Below, piece after piece: positions 53,524 through 64,000 of a stretch of DNA of 64,000 nt. The translations under genes and the position numbers were made by a program. Below the pieces are notes generated by a model. That model saw only the letters and a list, made by a program, of their open reading frames with translations. It did not search any database and was not told where the DNA came from. This DNA comes from Diphasiastrum complanatum. Lineage: Eukaryota > Streptophyta > Lycopodiopsida > Lycopodiales > Lycopodiaceae. Numbering within the stretch: the stretch's first letter is position 1; each line of letters opens with the position of its first letter. The stretch spans positions 21,429,097-21,493,096 of the forward strand of contig CM055098.1 of assembly GCA_029204225.1 (NCBI GenBank). The letters are read 5' to 3'.

Positions 53524-53640
53524 AGTGCACCAGCCTTGCACTGCTCGATCTCTGACCACTGTGAATCCCAAACTCTCGAAAACGGGTTTTCTGAAGCTCT
53601 CTTCAACAACTACTATGTACCACTGTACAATCTCTGTTCA

Positions 53641-53652
53641 TCTCTGATACCA
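53641..53652 (-). other. Probable copia primer site on minus strand
   Basis: The minus strand reads TGGTATCAGAGA, matching 11 of 12 bases of the tRNA-iMet site. Sequence to the right (53653-53930) would be the LTR of a minus-strand copia. The array at 53360-53523 would then lie in its leader. The LTR ends are not clear. Confidence 0.45.
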
Positions 53653-53899
53653 AGTTAAAATTTGCTTACAACAGGATCACAAATTGACACACATAGGAAA
53701 ACTCTCAGAAAGCACTCTCCAAGCTTACGTAGCAACTATATTTCTCAAAACCAAAAACAGTGTACATATAGCTACTTCTTTGGCAACCCATGCATGGCCC
53801 GGGTTGCCATTGACGTGACACATGTCTCATCGACTTGCCTCGTCATGAAAGCAACTAGTCCTAATCAACTGACTGGACCCAAAGTATAGTAGCACAATA

Positions 53900-55889
53900 A
53901 TTCTACTTTTATTCTAACTATTTTGTCATAGAAATTGATGGAAAATCGAGATCTTTCACTTTCAAGTACATTGTTCTTTTGTGTGGCGAGTTCAAGCATT
54001 GTTTTGTTAGTGAACTTAACATATATTGCATTGATTGGAAGGTACTAAACCTATTTACAAGTCCGCCAAGCTTGCTAAGGCATCATGTCATGATTTGCAT
54101 CAAATCTATGTGCCAATTGTGGAGTTAAATGCTAGGATAAGCTGGTTTTGTCAACTAGTCTCGTTTCTAGCTTATAGTTTGGATCTAGATCAATCAAATG
54201 TGCATTCTCCATCACTTTTAGATATGACTGAGATTCATTTTGCTGCTAAAATTTATCACTTGGGCCTTCTTTCCATTCTTTTTTTGATTGATTTTGAAAT
54301 TTTAAATAAAAAACCAAAGAAATCATAAGGCCTTGGTTTTTATGTTGAGTAGTAGGTGGCCCTCAGGCAGGGGACTTGATGTCATGAAAAAGTAGCTTTT
54401 TAGGAACTTTATTGTACCTATATAGAAGTGTTTACATATTGGGGAATGATTTTCTTAACCACCTTTTCACTTCGAATGATCAATTTTTTTTGCTTACCAA
54501 GGGAGGAGGCTTTCTTGAGTGTAAAGGATGGCTAGGGAGAGTCCTCTTTATGGCTAAATTTTTTCTATGAGTCTTACTTATGCATATTTATATGTGTCTT
54601 TCAAATTTCTTCATGACACTTTTGTGAGCAAAATGTTCTCATGACTCTTTTTCTTTTTCTTTTTTGCTTTTTTATAGACTCTAAATTTCATAGTTTACCA
54701 AAAAAAAATATGTGAGTTCACTATCAAATTTTACAGTATGCCAAATTGAGTAGGTAATGTCACCTTGAAAGTTCATAATATGAGATTCAATGTTTTGCAA
54801 GCAACTTTGTATTCATAGGTTCTAATGAATAGGGACTTAATGGATAGTTTTATAGAAAGTCTTATCATCTACAACATGTAATGCTCTTCAATATTGCGAA
54901 GAATCTTCTAGTTTTGCACAATTACATTTTGATTTGACTTTCTCAAAATGAAGAGAGGCATATTAAGGGGTCTTTTAGTTTACATAACCGATTTCTCACC
55001 CAAGACAAAATGATAGACCTAGATTTTTTTAGCTAAATGTTGAATTTGACACAATATAGATTGTGGAATTCAGGAGTTGACCTTGTATTATGTCTTGAGA
55101 GTTAAAGTTGGTGTCATGTGACATGTACCATCACCTCCATAAACAACACTCATAGCGACATTGCTAATGTGGCACACTCTCATTCTTTGAGAACCTAGGC
55201 ATTATCTACTCTAACATATCTCCTCTTCAATGTAGATGATGTGTCATTCTTTTGATTGTGCAGTAACTCCTATATCATGTCTCACTGTTCAGTGCCACCA
55301 CAATATTGCACCTACTTGTAACTATTACCTAGTCCATAGTGCATACTATTGCAATCCTCAAAAGTTTAAATGTTCTCATCTAAATTAGATTCAACAATAA
55401 TGATAGGAATACATTATAAACAAATAGGATTTTCAAATACTACTGCATGACTAGAATGTTCTCCTTTAGTACACCAATAATAAGAGGCGTACAATATCAT
55501 AGGACTCTCAAAAAGGGTGATTTAATATTGGAGCATGTATGATGTGGTTGAATAAATGTTGCATGCAATCTTATCCAAAGCCATTGCTATTTGGAGTCGT
55601 TGCCTCCAATTTTTTTTTTGAGCCAATTTTATTAAACACCTACACCAAGGCATTTCGTATTGTTTTTATCATAGCCATTAGTATTTGGGATCAACGCCTA
55701 TCAAACATTTTTGTGAGCCAATTTTATCAAAATCAACACAAGCATTGTTTACTATTTTAAAGCAAAGTCATTGTTGTTCTGAATCATTGCCCATCAAATA
55801 TTTTTGACCCAATCTTATAAAAAAACCTACACATAGGAATTATATATCGTTTTTACATAGCCAACCTTATATATAAAAAAAAAGTATAG
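53900..55889. other. No recognised feature
   Basis: AT-rich sequence. One 97-codon frame at 54035-54328 has no known motif. Short diverged phrases around AGCCAATTTTAT recur at 55620, 55715 and 55810, hinting at old local duplication. Confidence 0.5.
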
Positions 55890-56004
55890 CACTTTATTTT
55901 AATGCTTCTTGGTTTCCAAGGGAGGCTCGAACTTGGGACCAAAGAAACTTTGGATGCCAAGCTAACCAACTAAGCCAACCCCTTTGGGTCACTTTATTTT
56001 AATG
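55890..56004 (-). repeat. 85-bp tRNA-like retroposon with target duplication (copy 2)
   Basis: The body (55905-55989) is again exactly 85 bp and lies between perfect 15-bp direct repeats CACTTTATTTTAATG (55890-55904, 55990-56004). It differs from the copy at 41458-41542 at about seven positions. On the minus strand it keeps the A-box-like and B-box-like motifs and the central CCAAAG/CTTTGG hairpin. The end stem changes to CCAA(A)GGG/CCCTTGG but still pairs. The same length and independent target duplications show a defined mobile unit rather than a chance tRNA scrap. Confidence 0.75.
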
Positions 56005-57700
56005 GACAAAGCACTCATGCTAAGGTTTATTACTTTGAATTCAGAACAACATCTCTCTAAATCCAATAATTGGCCAAGCTTAAACATAGAGCTCGTACAT
56101 GTCATTATTCAACGATTTGAGTATGTCTAGAAAACCTACAAACTTTGAGATCAATCTATAAAATGCCAAAACTAAAATTGCAGGAGCTAATTCTTTCTTT
56201 GCAAGCATTGGCTGAAAATGAAAATGCAAGACAGTAACTCATAAAAAGCTTTAAAGCCAATTCTATAGAAAACAAATTTTAATGCCATCAAGACTCGAAT
56301 GTTCTCCTCTTAAACATCAACTTTCACGACTTTGAAAAGCCTGACTTCACAATCATGAAGCACACCAACTTGGGATCAACGTATTTTGCACCACCACTAC
56401 AAATGACAATGTTGGGTTCCCAACAATTCAAGGGTAAATGTGGATTATACAAACATTTCCATAAATGTTATGTATTCTTCTTCACCCTTAGATGGCTGGG
56501 AGCCTCACCATTGTCACTACAGTATGGTGTGGAATATGTCGATCCACTAAATTGTGGGCACCAAAATTATTGCATGCATTCTTTATTGTTCTTATGATCT
56601 TATCCTTTGCCATAGGGATTTGGAATCAATTCCCTTAAATAATTCTCAAGCCAATCCTATAAAAGCAAATATGAGCCCTACAAGCTTTAATTTTTTTTAA
56701 TTAAAATGCCAATTCTAACCATCCAAACAATTGGCATGCAAGACAATATTTATTTTTTGAGAGCATCGGTTAGAAGTGGAAAATTAAAATGCACAACAAT
56801 GCTCTTATAAAACTTTCAAGACAACCTTATTAAACACATGTAAAATTACAACTAAAGAGAGAAATCAATAGGATTGAACCTATGAACACAAAATCCATAA
56901 CTTAAATTAGTGGATCTTTTAAGGAAGAAAACTTACAAGTTTTGAAATTCATCACTAAAATGTGAATTCTTACAAACATACATGTAAGATTTCATTGTTA
57001 TTTAAGAGCATTGGTTAGGGATTTAAGCAAAAGGTGGTGCTCATCGTAGGTTTGCCTTCCAATTTTATAAAAAGCTTGTATTAATCTAAGTAAAGGAAAA
57101 AAAAAGTTAAAATTAAACCCATCAATCTAAAAGCAATAGCTTAGATTAAGGTGGCAAAACCAACATACTTTGCAATCAAATGTTGACCTCCAATTTGGAG
57201 AGTTGGCACTATCACATTTTTGTTAGCATCGGGTGGAAAGGGGAACATGAGGTAGTGCTCCTAAGAAAAGGTCAACCACTTGATATAAAACCCACAACAC
57301 TTCAATCAAAAAGAAAAAAAAACCAATAATTTTAAAATTTACACCTATATGTATTTAACTTTTTAGAAAAGGTCAACCAACCTTATATAAAAACCCACAA
57401 CGCATCAATCAAAAAGAGAATAAAAGCAATCATACGAAAATTTACACCTAATTGTATGTAACTTTTAGAACAAAGCCTAGAACATGGAAATTTATAACTC
57501 AAACTAGCAAGTTTTCAGAATAATGCCCAATGCCCATGTCTTGAAATCTTAAATTATTTGTTCAAGGTCAAATACTTAGAAATCTCTAACTAAATGTAAT
57601 AAATTTGTAGAATAAAACCAATAACCTGAAAATGATAAAAGTAGCAAATTTGACAAACCCAAAAGTTAAATGGTAAAGTCATTTTTCCACAATTCTAAGA
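56005..57700. other. No recognised feature
   Basis: AT-rich intergenic sequence, stop-dense in all frames. Recurrent phrases such as AAAACCCACAACRC...CAATCAAAAAGA at about 57280 and 57385 suggest a diverged ~100-bp local duplication. Confidence 0.5.
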
Positions 57701-58940
57701 ATAATCTTCTTTCTATCCTTTAATTTTTTGTTGAAGACTTGACTGGTTTTTAGAGCATTGATGCTGAGAGAGACTTTTTGATAGGTGTGCCCATCAGGCT
57801 GGATGGCAAGGTAGCAGGCCTGCATGATCTGGCACTTGCCGTTCCTCCAGGCTGGAGAGCTGAATATGCCATCTGATCCTTGGTGGGTTCTTACTCCTGA
57901 GCGACTCTTATGTTAAAATTCTGAGGACTGGCCTTTCTTTCTGAATCCCTGATCCCGGATGGCTTCTATTTCCACCCAGCATGTGTGTTCAAGCTTTTGC
58001 TGCTTTCAGGTTTGGGTGTTGTGTGTGGAGCTGAAGTATTCAAAGATTAAATGCCAAAAAGCTGCTGTCTGCATCAAAACCTTGATGCTTTTGGGAACTG
58101 GGTGTTGACTATTGAGAGTTCCAAATCCAAAATGGATGAGCACTGCCAGCAGCAGCAGATTTGTGGGGGTAGCAGCCGCCAGGATGAATGCATTGAAGGA
58201 CTACTCTGTGGTGGAGCAGTTTGGTATGTGAGAAAAATGACACTGCTGTAACTTTTCCTGGGCTGGCACCTGTTGAATGCTTTCATTTTGCCTCGATGGG
58301 GACGGGATTTGATCAAAGATGGTATAGGAGGGCATGCACTGCTGAAATGCAGCTACTTAACAAGTGTGGTAGAAAAAGCTCAGGAATATCCATTTGGAGT
58401 GGGTATAGAGAATGAAGCTGTCTTTAGCTCTCATATAAATGCTGCAGCAATCAGCCGAAGCCAAAGGTCAGATCTTTGTGGTAAGTACTGCAATCCTCCT
58501 GGTGCTTAGCAGTGCCTGCAAGCTGTTGCACCACTTGAAGATGCATCCATTTTACTTCAGGGACTAGCAATTACAGGAAAGTCACCATCTTTTAGGAAGA
58601 TCAACATTGTGCAGACAAGTTAGCTGTCTTATGAGGATGGTAGGCAGCTCAGTTTAGAAGCAAATCCGACATCATCTGCAGCACCTAAATGACGATATTT
58701 ATGCACTTAATGAAGCTATTGTTCGGGATGGATCGTTACCGGCAAAACTGCATTTGTAGCTACAAGCTTTAGGGCATTTTGCCAGCTATCCCCGTACAAG
58801 CCAGCAAGTTTGTACTATCTTGTATCACAGATTAGAGGACAGCTTCATTTGGATCAGATCTAGCAGGAAGTTTGAAGTTTACAGTGCTTTGGGATCAGAG
58901 CTCCATATGGATGTGTCACGCGGATGGATGAATCTCCTTA
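57701..58940. other. Unassigned upstream region of CSLA gene
   Basis: Base composition turns less AT-rich here. Short frames appear at 58051-58251 and 58273-58509 (RDLIKDGIGGHALLKCSYLT, VEKAQEYPFGVGIENEAVFS), interrupted by stops. They might be remnants of a gene or simply 5' flank. I recognise no domain and see no splice-consistent chain leading into the CSLA frame. Confidence 0.3.
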
Positions 58941-58945
58941 TTAGG

Positions 58946-58953
58946 TATAAATA
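58946..58953 (+). promoter_or_regulatory. TATA box candidate for CSLA gene
   Basis: TATAAATA lies 295 bp upstream of the CSLA ATG. It would give a leader of about 260 nt that contains GAAACCCTAACA just before the start. No experimental start is implied. Confidence 0.4.
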
Positions 58954-59247
58954 GGCCAAACCCATGAAGGATCCTCAAAACATTACTGTGAATGGGTCAG
59001 AAATCACACACATTGGCAAATGCAGGCACTATATAGATCTTTTATGCCTTTATAAAAGAATTTATTGCCAAATACAGCCACAAACAATGCCTGCTGATTC
59101 CCTGGAATTCAGAAAAGGCTAGCTGTACTTACTCTTGAATCGATTTGGGATTGATCATTGTGGGGCTTGGCATTCCCAAGCCCTTTTCAAATTTCTCCAG
59201 TATATCCGACTTTCTGAAACCCTAACATACTCTCCAGCTAGCTGGAG

Positions 59248-60915
59248 ATGGGGGAAGTAGCAGCAAAAAGTTTTTTCAACATGCTGCTGATAAAGATGGA
59301 GCATTTTTTTGATGAATTGCTTATTCAGACGTCAGACACAACAAATATACAGAAATATCTGGCTATTCTGATGATGCATCTGGCAGAAATATGGAATAAA
59401 GCCCGAGTGAAGGTAATAGCTCCAAGTCTACAGCTAGCAATGACAATATGCCTGGTATTGCAGGTATTACTGTTCATTGAAGTACTGTACATGTACCTAG
59501 CATTTGTCTACCTCAAGTTGTCAAGGTATAAACCAGAAAATAGCTACAAATTTGAGCCTATCAGAGAAGATCAGGAGTTTGGAGATGCAGCATATCCTAT
59601 GATTTTAGTGCAGATACCAATGTACAATGAGCGCGAGGTGTATAAGTTGTCGATTAGGGCAGTGTGTGGCCTGTCATGGCCCACAAGCCGCTTTATTGTT
59701 CAAATCTTGGATGGTTCTTCAGATTTTTCCACGAGGGAGCTGATCAAGAAGGAGTGTCAGTACTGGGTAAGCAAGGGAATCAATGTGCAGTATGAAATGA
59801 GGGACAACAGAAATGGGTATAAGGCAGGTGCATTGAGTGAAGGGCTGAGCCATAGCTATGCTCAAATGTGTGAGTTTGCTGCAATCTTTGACGCTGATTT
59901 CCAGCCAGATCCCGACTTCCTTCATAGAAGTGTGCCTTTTCTTGTTAACAACCCCGAGCTTGCATTTCTGCAGGCGCGCTGGATATTTGTTAATTCAAAT
60001 GACTGCATCATGACAAGGATGGCTGAAATTTCCCTCAATTATCAGTTCTTGGTGGAGCAGCAGGTAGGATCAACCGTTCATGAATTTTTGAGTTTCAATG
60101 GCAGTGCTGGTTTGTGGAGGATCCGTGCCATCGTTGATGCAGGAGGATGGCAACATAGGACTACAGTTGAAGATATGGACTTGGCAACCAGGGCTGGTCT
60201 ACAAGGGTGGAAATCTGTTTACGTGAATGACCTTTTGGTGAAAAGTGAGCTACCTAGCACATTCAATGCTTTTCGCAATCAGCAGCACCGCTGGTATTGT
60301 GGTCCTGCAAATCTGTTCAGAAATATTTTGCCCAGCATACTGGTGAGCAGGAAGGTCACTATTTGGAAGAAGCTGCACATGATCTATTCTTTCTTTTTAA
60401 TTAGAAGGATCCTTGCACAACTTGTAGCCTTCACCTTCTTTTGCATATTAATTCCTGCAAGTAAACTTGCACCAGAGGTGCATGTACCTTACTGGGGGAC
60501 CATTTTCCTTCCTCTATTTCTACCCCTTATCGTACTAAATGTACTATTAACCACCCCCAGATCCCTGCATCTGATGGTAATCTGGATACTGTTTGAGAAT
60601 GTTATGACAGTGCTCCGCACAAAAGCAGTAATTACTGGCTTGCTGGGTATAGGACGTGTCAATGAGTGGATTGTTACCAAAAAACTTGGCACTGCTTCTG
60701 AAGAAAAGCAAAGTAAATCTCGCAAAAGAGGGTGTTGCAATACTGGTGTCAACATTCATACTCCTGAACTCCTGATAGGTGTATACCTTTTTGGTTGTTC
60801 ATGTTATGATTTGATGTTTGGACATAGCCACTTCTACATGATCTACCTTTCTACTCAAGCTGTTGCATTTTTTGTGATGGGTTTCGGCTATGTTGGAACT
60901 TTTGTACCAGACTAG
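59248..60915 (+). CDS. CSLA: Cellulose-synthase-like A, beta-mannan synthase (555 aa)
   Basis: This is a full-length GT2 glycosyltransferase that would polymerise mannose (and glucose) from GDP-sugars into (gluco)mannan in the Golgi membrane. An N-terminal membrane segment spans about residues 62-90. The catalytic domain carries LDGSSD (D155), the DAD of FDADFQP (D215, D217), VEDMD (D309) and QQHRW (Q345-W349). Typical CSLA blocks include RNGYKAGAL, NGSAGLWRI, HRWYCGPANLFR and TPRSLHL. Several C-terminal hydrophobic segments follow. The length fits the family (about 530-550 residues). QQHRWxCGPANLFR and the C-terminal half favour CSLA over CSLC. The ATG is the first after an in-frame TAG at 59239. 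Two oddities are the absence of introns and Gly156 in place of the second Asp of the usual LDDS. Confidence 0.92.
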   Translation: MGEVAAKSFFNMLLIKMEHFFDELLIQTSDTTNIQKYLAILMMHLAEIWNKARVKVIAPSLQLAMTICLVLQVLLFIEVLYMYLAFVYLKLSRYKPENSYKFEPIREDQEFGDAAYPMILVQIPMYNEREVYKLSIRAVCGLSWPTSRFIVQILDGSSDFSTRELIKKECQYWVSKGINVQYEMRDNRNGYKAGALSEGLSHSYAQMCEFAAIFDADFQPDPDFLHRSVPFLVNNPELAFLQARWIFVNSNDCIMTRMAEISLNYQFLVEQQVGSTVHEFLSFNGSAGLWRIRAIVDAGGWQHRTTVEDMDLATRAGLQGWKSVYVNDLLVKSELPSTFNAFRNQQHRWYCGPANLFRNILPSILVSRKVTIWKKLHMIYSFFLIRRILAQLVAFTFFCILIPASKLAPEVHVPYWGTIFLPLFLPLIVLNVLLTTPRSLHLMVIWILFENVMTVLRTKAVITGLLGIGRVNEWIVTKKLGTASEEKQSKSRKRGCCNTGVNIHTPELLIGVYLFGCSCYDLMFGHSHFYMIYLSTQAVAFFVMGFGYVGTFVPD

Positions 60916-63900
60916 CCCTGCCCTCCGCAATTGAGCATCCAAGTATTCAACCTTGCCATGTTTTCAATGGGTTTGGGCTGTTTTGGATCTTATGTCTTGG
61001 ATAAGAGTCCTGCCCTTCAATTTTGAACATTCATTTCAAAACTTATGCTTTTGGCAAATGCATATCCTGGTCGTGTTTATTCTGGATGGAAGGTCTGTTT
61101 GAAAGTTACTAATTGGCAACCAAAGTGGATGATATGACGATTTTGAAAATGACCCAGAGTTATTGAAGTTTGTATTCTAAAGCTCTAGTTTTGACCATCT
61201 TCTGGATGGACGTAACAAGTGGACTGAACATTTGGCATAGGGCATCTCCTCCAATACACCTCCACAACAGAAAAAGCTTGATAATGCAAGCCATATGCAA
61301 TTTTTATGTTTTTTTTTCTTCTTTGAACTGCCTAAACTTCAAAACTGTAGCATTATGATAGCTATCCTGAATTTTTTCCAGCATTGTGCTGCCATGTATA
61401 GTAATTCTTTCCTCTGGCAAAGTGCCTCAATGATAAGGCTTATTTGGTCCAACTTGGAGTTTGTGTGAAATATGGTCAGATAATGGGGTAGATCATGTTG
61501 AAGGAAGCTATGCATGAAGAAATTTCAGCTGATCTTTGCCAGTGTGGAGTTGAGATTTCTGACAGGATTTTGGATTTCTGCTGCTGCAATAAGTGGGGTG
61601 ACACCAAATTTCTGAATATCTGAAGGGGTAGTTACTAGAGATCACTCCTAGTTGAGACATCCACTAGGTTATGTAGAGGAGTCTCTGTTGTTGCTTTTAT
61701 GGCACAGTAAATTGTTCTTATTATTTTTCTATCGAAACTTAAGTGTAGAGGTTTTATTTTTGGTTCCTGAGTGAATGCAATACTGTATTTTTAAATCAAG
61801 TTGGAGGGAGGACATTAAGAAGCAGGATTAATGTTTTCTGCTCTAGCTGACAGGTTGCTGCCATTCTTTAAAAAATAGCATGTCGATTATATCTACTAGC
61901 TTCATCACAATCTGTTTTAAGGAATAGTGGTAGTTCTTTATGGGTGTCAGGTGCCAGAAAACCTTCAAATATATTTAAGCCTACAAGGCTATGGGGAATG
62001 AATACATTTTAGCTTATGGGGGGCACAGAATATGTGAGAATTGTTCTCGTAAAGTTTCCAAAGTACAACTGGGAAAGATGCAAAAAGCTCCTTTGTTTAG
62101 CCTTGGTTCCTTTTATACGGTCCCTAACCATAAGATTTAAACATTTTCTTCAAGCAAGGTATATTGGCTATGAAAGACTTAAAAGTGGATGACATACATT
62201 AGTTTTAGTAATTCTCGAGGTCAAATTCTTCTTGCAGGATGCTAGTTATGACATGGTTATTGGGTCTAGATTTTTGCATTTTTGAAAAAGGATTAAAGTT
62301 TCTTCAGTTTCGGCCATTTTGGCTATGTCACACCTTGCTTTGCTGTTAACTAGCTCGAGAAACCATATGTACACTGCCGTGATTCACCTGTTTGAAGTAT
62401 GAGGAAAGCTACATGCAATCAATAAGCAAGCCAACATTCAGCTTAACCTGCTAGCCTTAAAGAGGCAATTCAACATGCTAAGGCGATTCAGTCATGGTGA
62501 TTTATATTAGTCAGAATGCAAGACATGCTGGTAGTTATAGCCATCCAAGAAATATCAAGTTCTATCACCTCTTTCAGTGAATCAGGGGGAAGAAATTTTT
62601 TTGAAAAATCCGGAAGGTACTTGTGATGTATTTTCCAATGCCTTTTCTCATGATAAGGAAGATCAGTATGAGATTTGTTCCTATAATAAATAGCAAAGCC
62701 TGCAAATGTCACTTAAGCAGTGGTTCTTGTACATTAACTATCAGCTATAGTAGGTAATTGAGGTTCTTCAAGAATTGTTATTGAATCTGGGCAAGTTAGT
62801 TCTCAAATGTTAGATATGTGTACCTTGGCTATTGAAATCATCTCATAACTATTGAGGTAGACATTACTATATTATTTTTGGCATAACCCGACCAATCTTA
62901 GGGAGTATTTAGAATATGATCTTGACTTTGTATTCATAAGAAATGTTAGCACCTAGACGAGATTAGAACCAAATGGCTGTATATTGTGTGCTATAGCTGA
63001 TGGACCTCAACACTGCTTAATTGATTCCTCTATTGAGGTAACTATGCAATCAAAATATTGCTTTCAATCTGAGCATGCAACTGAAAACTCTCCTATCCTA
63101 AAATTTTACCTGAACTCCTCACAATCTCTCAAAGCAGATGCACTTTGTGTAAGTAAAGGGCGTAGATTATCAATCTGCTCATGCACCCAAGAACTTAATT
63201 AACATCCATCCATATTTGTTAGAACTTCTATATTGTCATGGATATCCTGTGCAAATGAGTGCCCTTTCTACTCATATGTTGGCCATGCAATTTCTTTATT
63301 GGATATCGATAAGGGCCCTGTTTTATTTGTTTTGTTTTTATGCTGGCCATAGACCCAACTAGTACTAGTTCATTAGCTCGACTGAAAGCCCACAGGAGGG
63401 TGCACTATTATACCTTCATTTGGCCACTTTTGACTATTTCACTTCTAGTCTCTAGAAGCTTCCATTCTAGGGCATTTGATTTGTATAAATGGGGACTGGA
63501 GACCTTTATTTTAAAGCTTTGGATATTGATACTGCTTGAGCTGAGAGAAAAGCTTATGCATGGAGCTAATGACTGGTGGCAAGTCAGCTAGCAAGCGTTC
63601 TTATGCTCTTAAGATTGTGCCATGGTTGGAGCATTGGAGAAATATATGATGGAACAAAGAAGAACACCAGGTAAGATTCAGATTCAATCAAATAGGGTTG
63701 CTTTAGCTGGTATTATTGGTCAGCCAATTAGGAGCACAATGATCATTAAGTTGGGATTCAATATTATATGAAGGATTGCTAGTTAACAATTACCTGGGAA
63801 CCTAGCCGTTTTATGACCAGGGCTTACGTCCCTTGTTCCTTGTTCAGGCTAAGCTGAGCATGAAAGAGAACATACTCATATCAATTGCTGAGCAGCAATT

Positions 63901-64000
63901 GTTTTTGGACTTGAGCCTCTTTTTTTTTTGGGCTTTTATAAATGCTCATAATTTTATTTAGATTGTTTCCTTCAAAGGTTATGGGGCCATGTTAACCCCC
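60916..64000. other. 3' flank of CSLA, no recognised feature
   Basis: The sequence is AT-rich, with frames up to 83 codons and no known motif. No LTR ends, primer sites or tRNA-like boxes were seen. The first few hundred bases presumably hold the 3' untranslated region and polyadenylation site of the CSLA transcript. I could not place a clear AATAAA signal close to the stop. Confidence 0.45.

Overview
This window is nuclear DNA of a land plant. The evidence is plant-type LTR retrotransposons (Ty1-copia elements primed by initiator-Met tRNA, and Tat/Athila-like Ty3-gypsy elements with a tRNA-Asp-type primer site) and one intact plant cell-wall gene, a cellulose-synthase-like A (mannan/glucomannan synthase) reading frame at 59248-60915. 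The R2-like non-LTR relic and the repeat density would fit a fern or another non-flowering vascular plant. That placement is inference, because nothing here fixes the species.

Layout. 1-5170: degenerate gypsy element (LTR end, primer site, gag with two zinc knuckles, protease, reverse transcriptase). 6884-9805: two long LTRs flanking only about 0.5 kb. 9806-22740: a gypsy background split by two copia insertions. The first is a minus-strand copia structure with three LTRs and two internal regions (10321-17056), whose main unit carries a non-copia 333-codon frame. The second is a plus-strand, internally deleted copia (17163-20802). 22741-28891: mostly non-coding, with an F-box-like scrap, a copia RNase H scrap, an (AG)n tract, a gypsy RT-integrase relic and an unassigned minus-strand frame. 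28892-35322: a complete, apparently intact copia element (655-bp LTRs, perfect 5-bp target duplication, 1317-codon gag-pol). 35323-37160: copia 5' ends and an 89-unit (TC)n tract. 38420-40370: frameshifted R2-like non-LTR reverse transcriptase on the minus strand. 43815-47390: copia LTR and integrase relic, then a gypsy protease relic. 47780-51563: a deleted copia inserted inside a (TG)n microsatellite. 52108-53660: copia gag relic, a two-level tandem repeat and a minus-strand primer site. Two 85-bp tRNA-like retroposons with 14- and 15-bp target duplications lie at 41458-41542 and 55905-55989. The last 10 kb is low in repeats and holds the CSLA gene.

How the parts relate. The intact copia encodes every enzymatic motif needed for its own mobility. 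Its LTRs resemble those of the minus-strand three-LTR element, so it is a plausible helper in trans for its defective relatives; that is inference. The CSLA frame is the only clearly intact host gene. The most unusual items are the 85-bp retroposon pair, the three-LTR element whose outermost flanks nearly match, and the foreign reading frame inside that element.
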